Below, one piece after another: positions 61,870-64,000 of a stretch of 64,000 bases of DNA. Within the stretch, counting starts at the first letter, position 1; each line of letters begins with the position of its first letter. A model generated the notes under the pieces. The model was not told the DNA's origin and searched no databases. It worked only from the letters and a program-made list of their open reading frames with translations. Position numbers and translations under genes: made by a program. The DNA is taken from positions 71,445,754 through 71,509,753 of the forward strand of contig NC_081847.1 in the NCBI RefSeq assembly GCF_963259705.1, in the 5' to 3' direction. Source of the stretch: Myotis daubentonii (taxonomy: Eukaryota; Chordata; Mammalia; Chiroptera; Vespertilionidae).

Positions 61870-62092
61870 CAGTGGTTCTCAACCTGTGGGTCGCGACCTC
61901 TTTGGGGGTCGAATGGCCCTTTCACAGGGGTTGCCTAAGACCATCAGAAAACACATATATAATTACATATTGTTTTTGTGATTAATCACTGTGCTTTAAT
62001 TATGTTCAATTTGTAACAATGAAATTGGGGGTCACCACAACATGAGGAACTGTATTAAAGGGTCGCGGCATTAGGAAGGTTGAGAACCACTG
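61870..62092 (+). mobile_element. SPIN-type hAT MITE, 223 bp
   Basis: It starts CAGTGGTTCTCAACCTGTGG and ends with the inverted GAGAACCACTG. The body has GGTCGCGACC, ACATATATAATTACATATTG and GGGTCGCGGCATTAGGAAGG, as I recall for non-autonomous SPIN elements. The 8-bp duplications CTCTACCC (61862-61869) and CTCTACCA (62093-62100) differ at one base. No transposase is encoded. Confidence 0.93.
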
Positions 62093-62100
62093 CTCTACCA

Positions 62101-62547
62101 TGTTGTGCTCACTTCTCTGCCACAAAATGCACACGATTTCCCATCGCAGGCTGATTCTGGGAAACCTAAACACTCCCTTACACCAGAGCCCTGCTTTTCC
62201 CAAAGCCGTAAGGGCACACAGGGTAGAGGAAGAGAGAAAGCAGCTTACAGATAAGGGAACATGCCTCGGGGATTGCACATAAGAAGCTCTAGTGTCTTGA
62301 GTACCAGGCTGTCAAAGCTCTCGCCAGCACCCCTAGCGTGGAGCTCTGCCCCTCAGAGGAAGGTCAGCCACCACAGCAAGCAGGACTCGTGGCACAGACT
62401 CCATGAACACGGCGCACTGAGCTGGACAGCAGAGCCTTGTCCCTGAGCCCACCTGGCCTCCCCTTGCCCTTCCCAAGGCAAAGCCCTCTTCTTGCTATTG
62501 CATTAGCTGTGGGGGGGATAGAAATGCAATGGGAACCGGTAAGCAGA

Positions 62548-62606
<59 letters not shown>

Positions 62607-63214
62607 AATCATCTTCCAAAAGGTTCAAGCACCTCTTTCTTAGTCCATCAGGAAACCCGCAGCCTCTCCCCCTGGCCTATCAGCTGGCCGATCCACACAA
62701 GACATGCTTTCAGTGCTTGGTGCCATGGAGACGTGACCGCGGTGGTGAGGGGAGAGCGGGAGTGCCCACAGGCCCATGGGCGGTGGAGGGAAGGGGTGAG
62801 GACGGGAAAGGAGAGGGTTAAGAAGCTAGCAGTCCACACGAACACCTTCCAGTCCGCACTCCTTTCAATTTCTTCTCTGTGAATTTAAATGCATTCTGTC
62901 ACAGTGAGTTATGTCACCCGGAGGAAATGCCCAACTCGGGGACGTTTTTAAAGATTATTTTTTAGATCACCTATCACTATCCATTTGAGGAACGATTGTT
63001 CAAGCTGAAAAAATAAATTCAAAACTGTCCCCATCTAAGCAAGATGGAAAAATAACTTTTTCTATTCTTTCCTTTTCCTTTTCTTTTTTTTTAAAGAAGG
63101 CTTATTGCTGAAGGACAGGTTTGAAAATCTGTTTTCACCTTGTCTGGCTGGGTTGGAGCACCTCAGTAAGCCGAATATCATGCCTTGTCATAGAACAAAC
63201 AAATGAAGGTACAG
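62101..63214. other. Unassigned sequence with a GA microsatellite
   Basis: No gene found. The open frames through 62437-62882 are created by the (GA)n tract. Confidence 0.4.
62546..62600 (+). repeat. (GA)n microsatellite
   Basis: Nearly pure GA array of about 55 bp, starting AGAGAGGGAGAGAG, with no SINE attached. Confidence 0.93.
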
Positions 63215-63345
63215 CCAGCTGTATGGCCTCAGGTAATTCACTTAACCCCCCTGAGCCTTAATCTCCTCAATTGTTACACTGAGATAACAATACTGGCCAT
63301 GATCATCAAATGAGATGATGCCCAGGACAATCCTTGAAACGGAGA
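63215..63345 (+). repeat. MIR SINE core fragment
   Basis: TATGGCCTCAGGTAATTCAC, TTAACCCCCCTGAGCCTTAA, TCTCCTCAATTGTTACACTG and ATCAAATGAGATGATGCCCA follow the MIR core and 3' half. A trailing GTGTTTAATAAATGCTGGGT at about 63460-63478 may be an L2 3' end. Confidence 0.75.
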
Positions 63346-63566
63346 CAGATGTAAGGTGTCTGTTCCACTAAACTGTCAACTCCTCAAGGGCTGGGAGCAG
63401 GCTCCGGCCAACTGTGCCCTCCCCCAGGGGACCTTGTACAGGGCCTGGCCCACAAAAAGTGTTTAATAAATGCTGGGTGGACGGATGGATGGGTCGCTGG
63501 GTGATGATTTGGTGGATGAATGTCTGGACACACAAAGAGATGGATAAATGAAGAAGGGAGGATGGT

Positions 63567-63760
63567 GCCCGGCCAGTGTGGCTCAGTGGTTGGGCATCAC
63601 GGTTTGATTCCCAGTCAGGGCACATGTCTCGGTTGCCGGGCTCAATCCTCAGTAGGAAGTGTGCAGAAGGCAGCTGATCAATTGATGTTTCTATTGCTCT
63701 CTCTCTCTCTCTCCCTTCCTCTATGAAATCAATTTTTTAAAATATTTTAAAAAGAAATGT
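63567..63760 (+). mobile_element. Ves-type SINE
   Basis: GCCCGGCCAGTGTGGCTCAG, GGTTTGATTCCCAGTCAGGG, CTCAGTAGGAAGTGTGCAGA, CAATTGATGTTTCTATTG and an AAATCAATTTTTTAAAAT tail. The segment between GGGCATCA and GGTTTGATTCC is shortened by about 25 bp. Confidence 0.9.
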
Positions 63761-63803
63761 AATATCTGGAAAATAGCTTAAAAAGAAAAAATAAATAAAA
63801 CAG

Positions 63804-63921
63804 GCCTGGCCAGGTAGCTCAGTCGGTTGGAGCATTGTCCTGATAAAATGATGGGTTTGATCCCTGCTCAGGACAATCAACTAATGAATGCATAAATAAG
63901 TGGAACAACAAATCCATCTCC

Positions 63922-63952
<31 letters not shown>

Positions 63953-63985
63953 AATCCATTTTTAAAAATCTTTAAAAAAAACACA
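63804..63985 (+). mobile_element. Ves-type SINE (short, GA-rich subtype)
   Basis: GGCCTGGCCAGGTAGCTCAG, TTGGAGCATTGTCCTGATAA, GGTTTGATCCCTGCTCAGGA, AATGCATAAATAAGTGGAAC, then a CT tract and AAAATCTTTAAAAAAA. An ACAC-rich tail runs to the window end. Confidence 0.92.
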
Positions 63986-64000
63986 CACACAAACACAAAC

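Noticed and set aside
62437..62882. Arg/Glu-repeat open frames
   Set aside because: They are translations of a (GA)n microsatellite.
1..64000. An undescribed gene system, operon or defence island
   Set aside because: No bacterial-type or viral gene clusters, no intact transposase, helicase or reverse transcriptase, and no multi-exon host gene could be supported. The interest lies in transposon structure and candidate regulatory DNA only.

Overview
This window is non-coding nuclear DNA from a mammal, almost certainly a vespertilionid (vesper) bat. Four independent signals support this. (1) There are about 28 copies of a tRNA-derived SINE of the bat Ves type, with a GGTTCGATTCC-like B box, a CT-rich tail region and an A-rich 3' end. 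(2) There are Helitron rolling-circle transposons of the HeliBat type, bounded by A|TC...CTAG|T and carrying a GTGCAC-type 3' hairpin. (3) There is a 223-bp SPIN-type hAT element with an 8-bp duplication. (4) There is a 243-bp piggyBac-like MITE flanked by TTAA. Helitrons and recent DNA transposons at this density are known among mammals mainly from vesper bats. The genus cannot be told from this window.

No host gene, exon series, rRNA, real tRNA gene or CRISPR array could be supported. The only recognisable protein-coding sequence is decayed LINE-1 ORF2, clearest at 3417-4282 on the minus strand.

Layout. 1-12 kb: ordinary sequence, an ancient LTR-like repeat broken by a 212-bp hAT element (1499-1710), a 5'-truncated L1 (3190-4268, minus), a MIR split by a Ves SINE (7340-7745), two nested Ves SINEs (8227-8688), the piggyBac-like MITE (10576-10826) and an MLT1-type LTR (10898-11385). 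12-24 kb: a dense graveyard of L1M/HAL1-like LINE fragments, Ves SINEs, simple repeats and a 311-bp Helitron (17469-17779). 25.7-39.7 kb: a stretch of about 14 kb with no Ves SINE, made of older L2, MIR, MER5 and L1M relics plus AT-rich segments that look like candidate conserved non-coding DNA. 39.7-53 kb: Ves SINEs, MLT1 LTRs, an old L1M, L2 and MIR relics, and single-copy-looking islands near 47.3-47.9 kb and 51.0-51.4 kb. 53.1-54.6 kb: two Helitrons in tandem. 55-60 kb: L1M, L2, SINEs and a Helitron composite with opposed 3' ends (58887-59342). 60-64 kb: MIR and L2 relics, a short interstitial telomeric repeat beside the SPIN element, and two more Ves SINEs at the right edge.

No new gene system was found. 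The observations most worth following are: Helitrons carrying ready-made CTCF, YY1 and octamer-like words; Helitron 3' modules in opposed (3'-3') arrangement; two segments of about 35 bp next to or inside Helitrons that nearly match sequence 1-2 kb away; and the 14-kb SINE gap with candidate regulatory islands. Family names come from recognition by eye, without a repeat library, so boundaries of old repeats are approximate.
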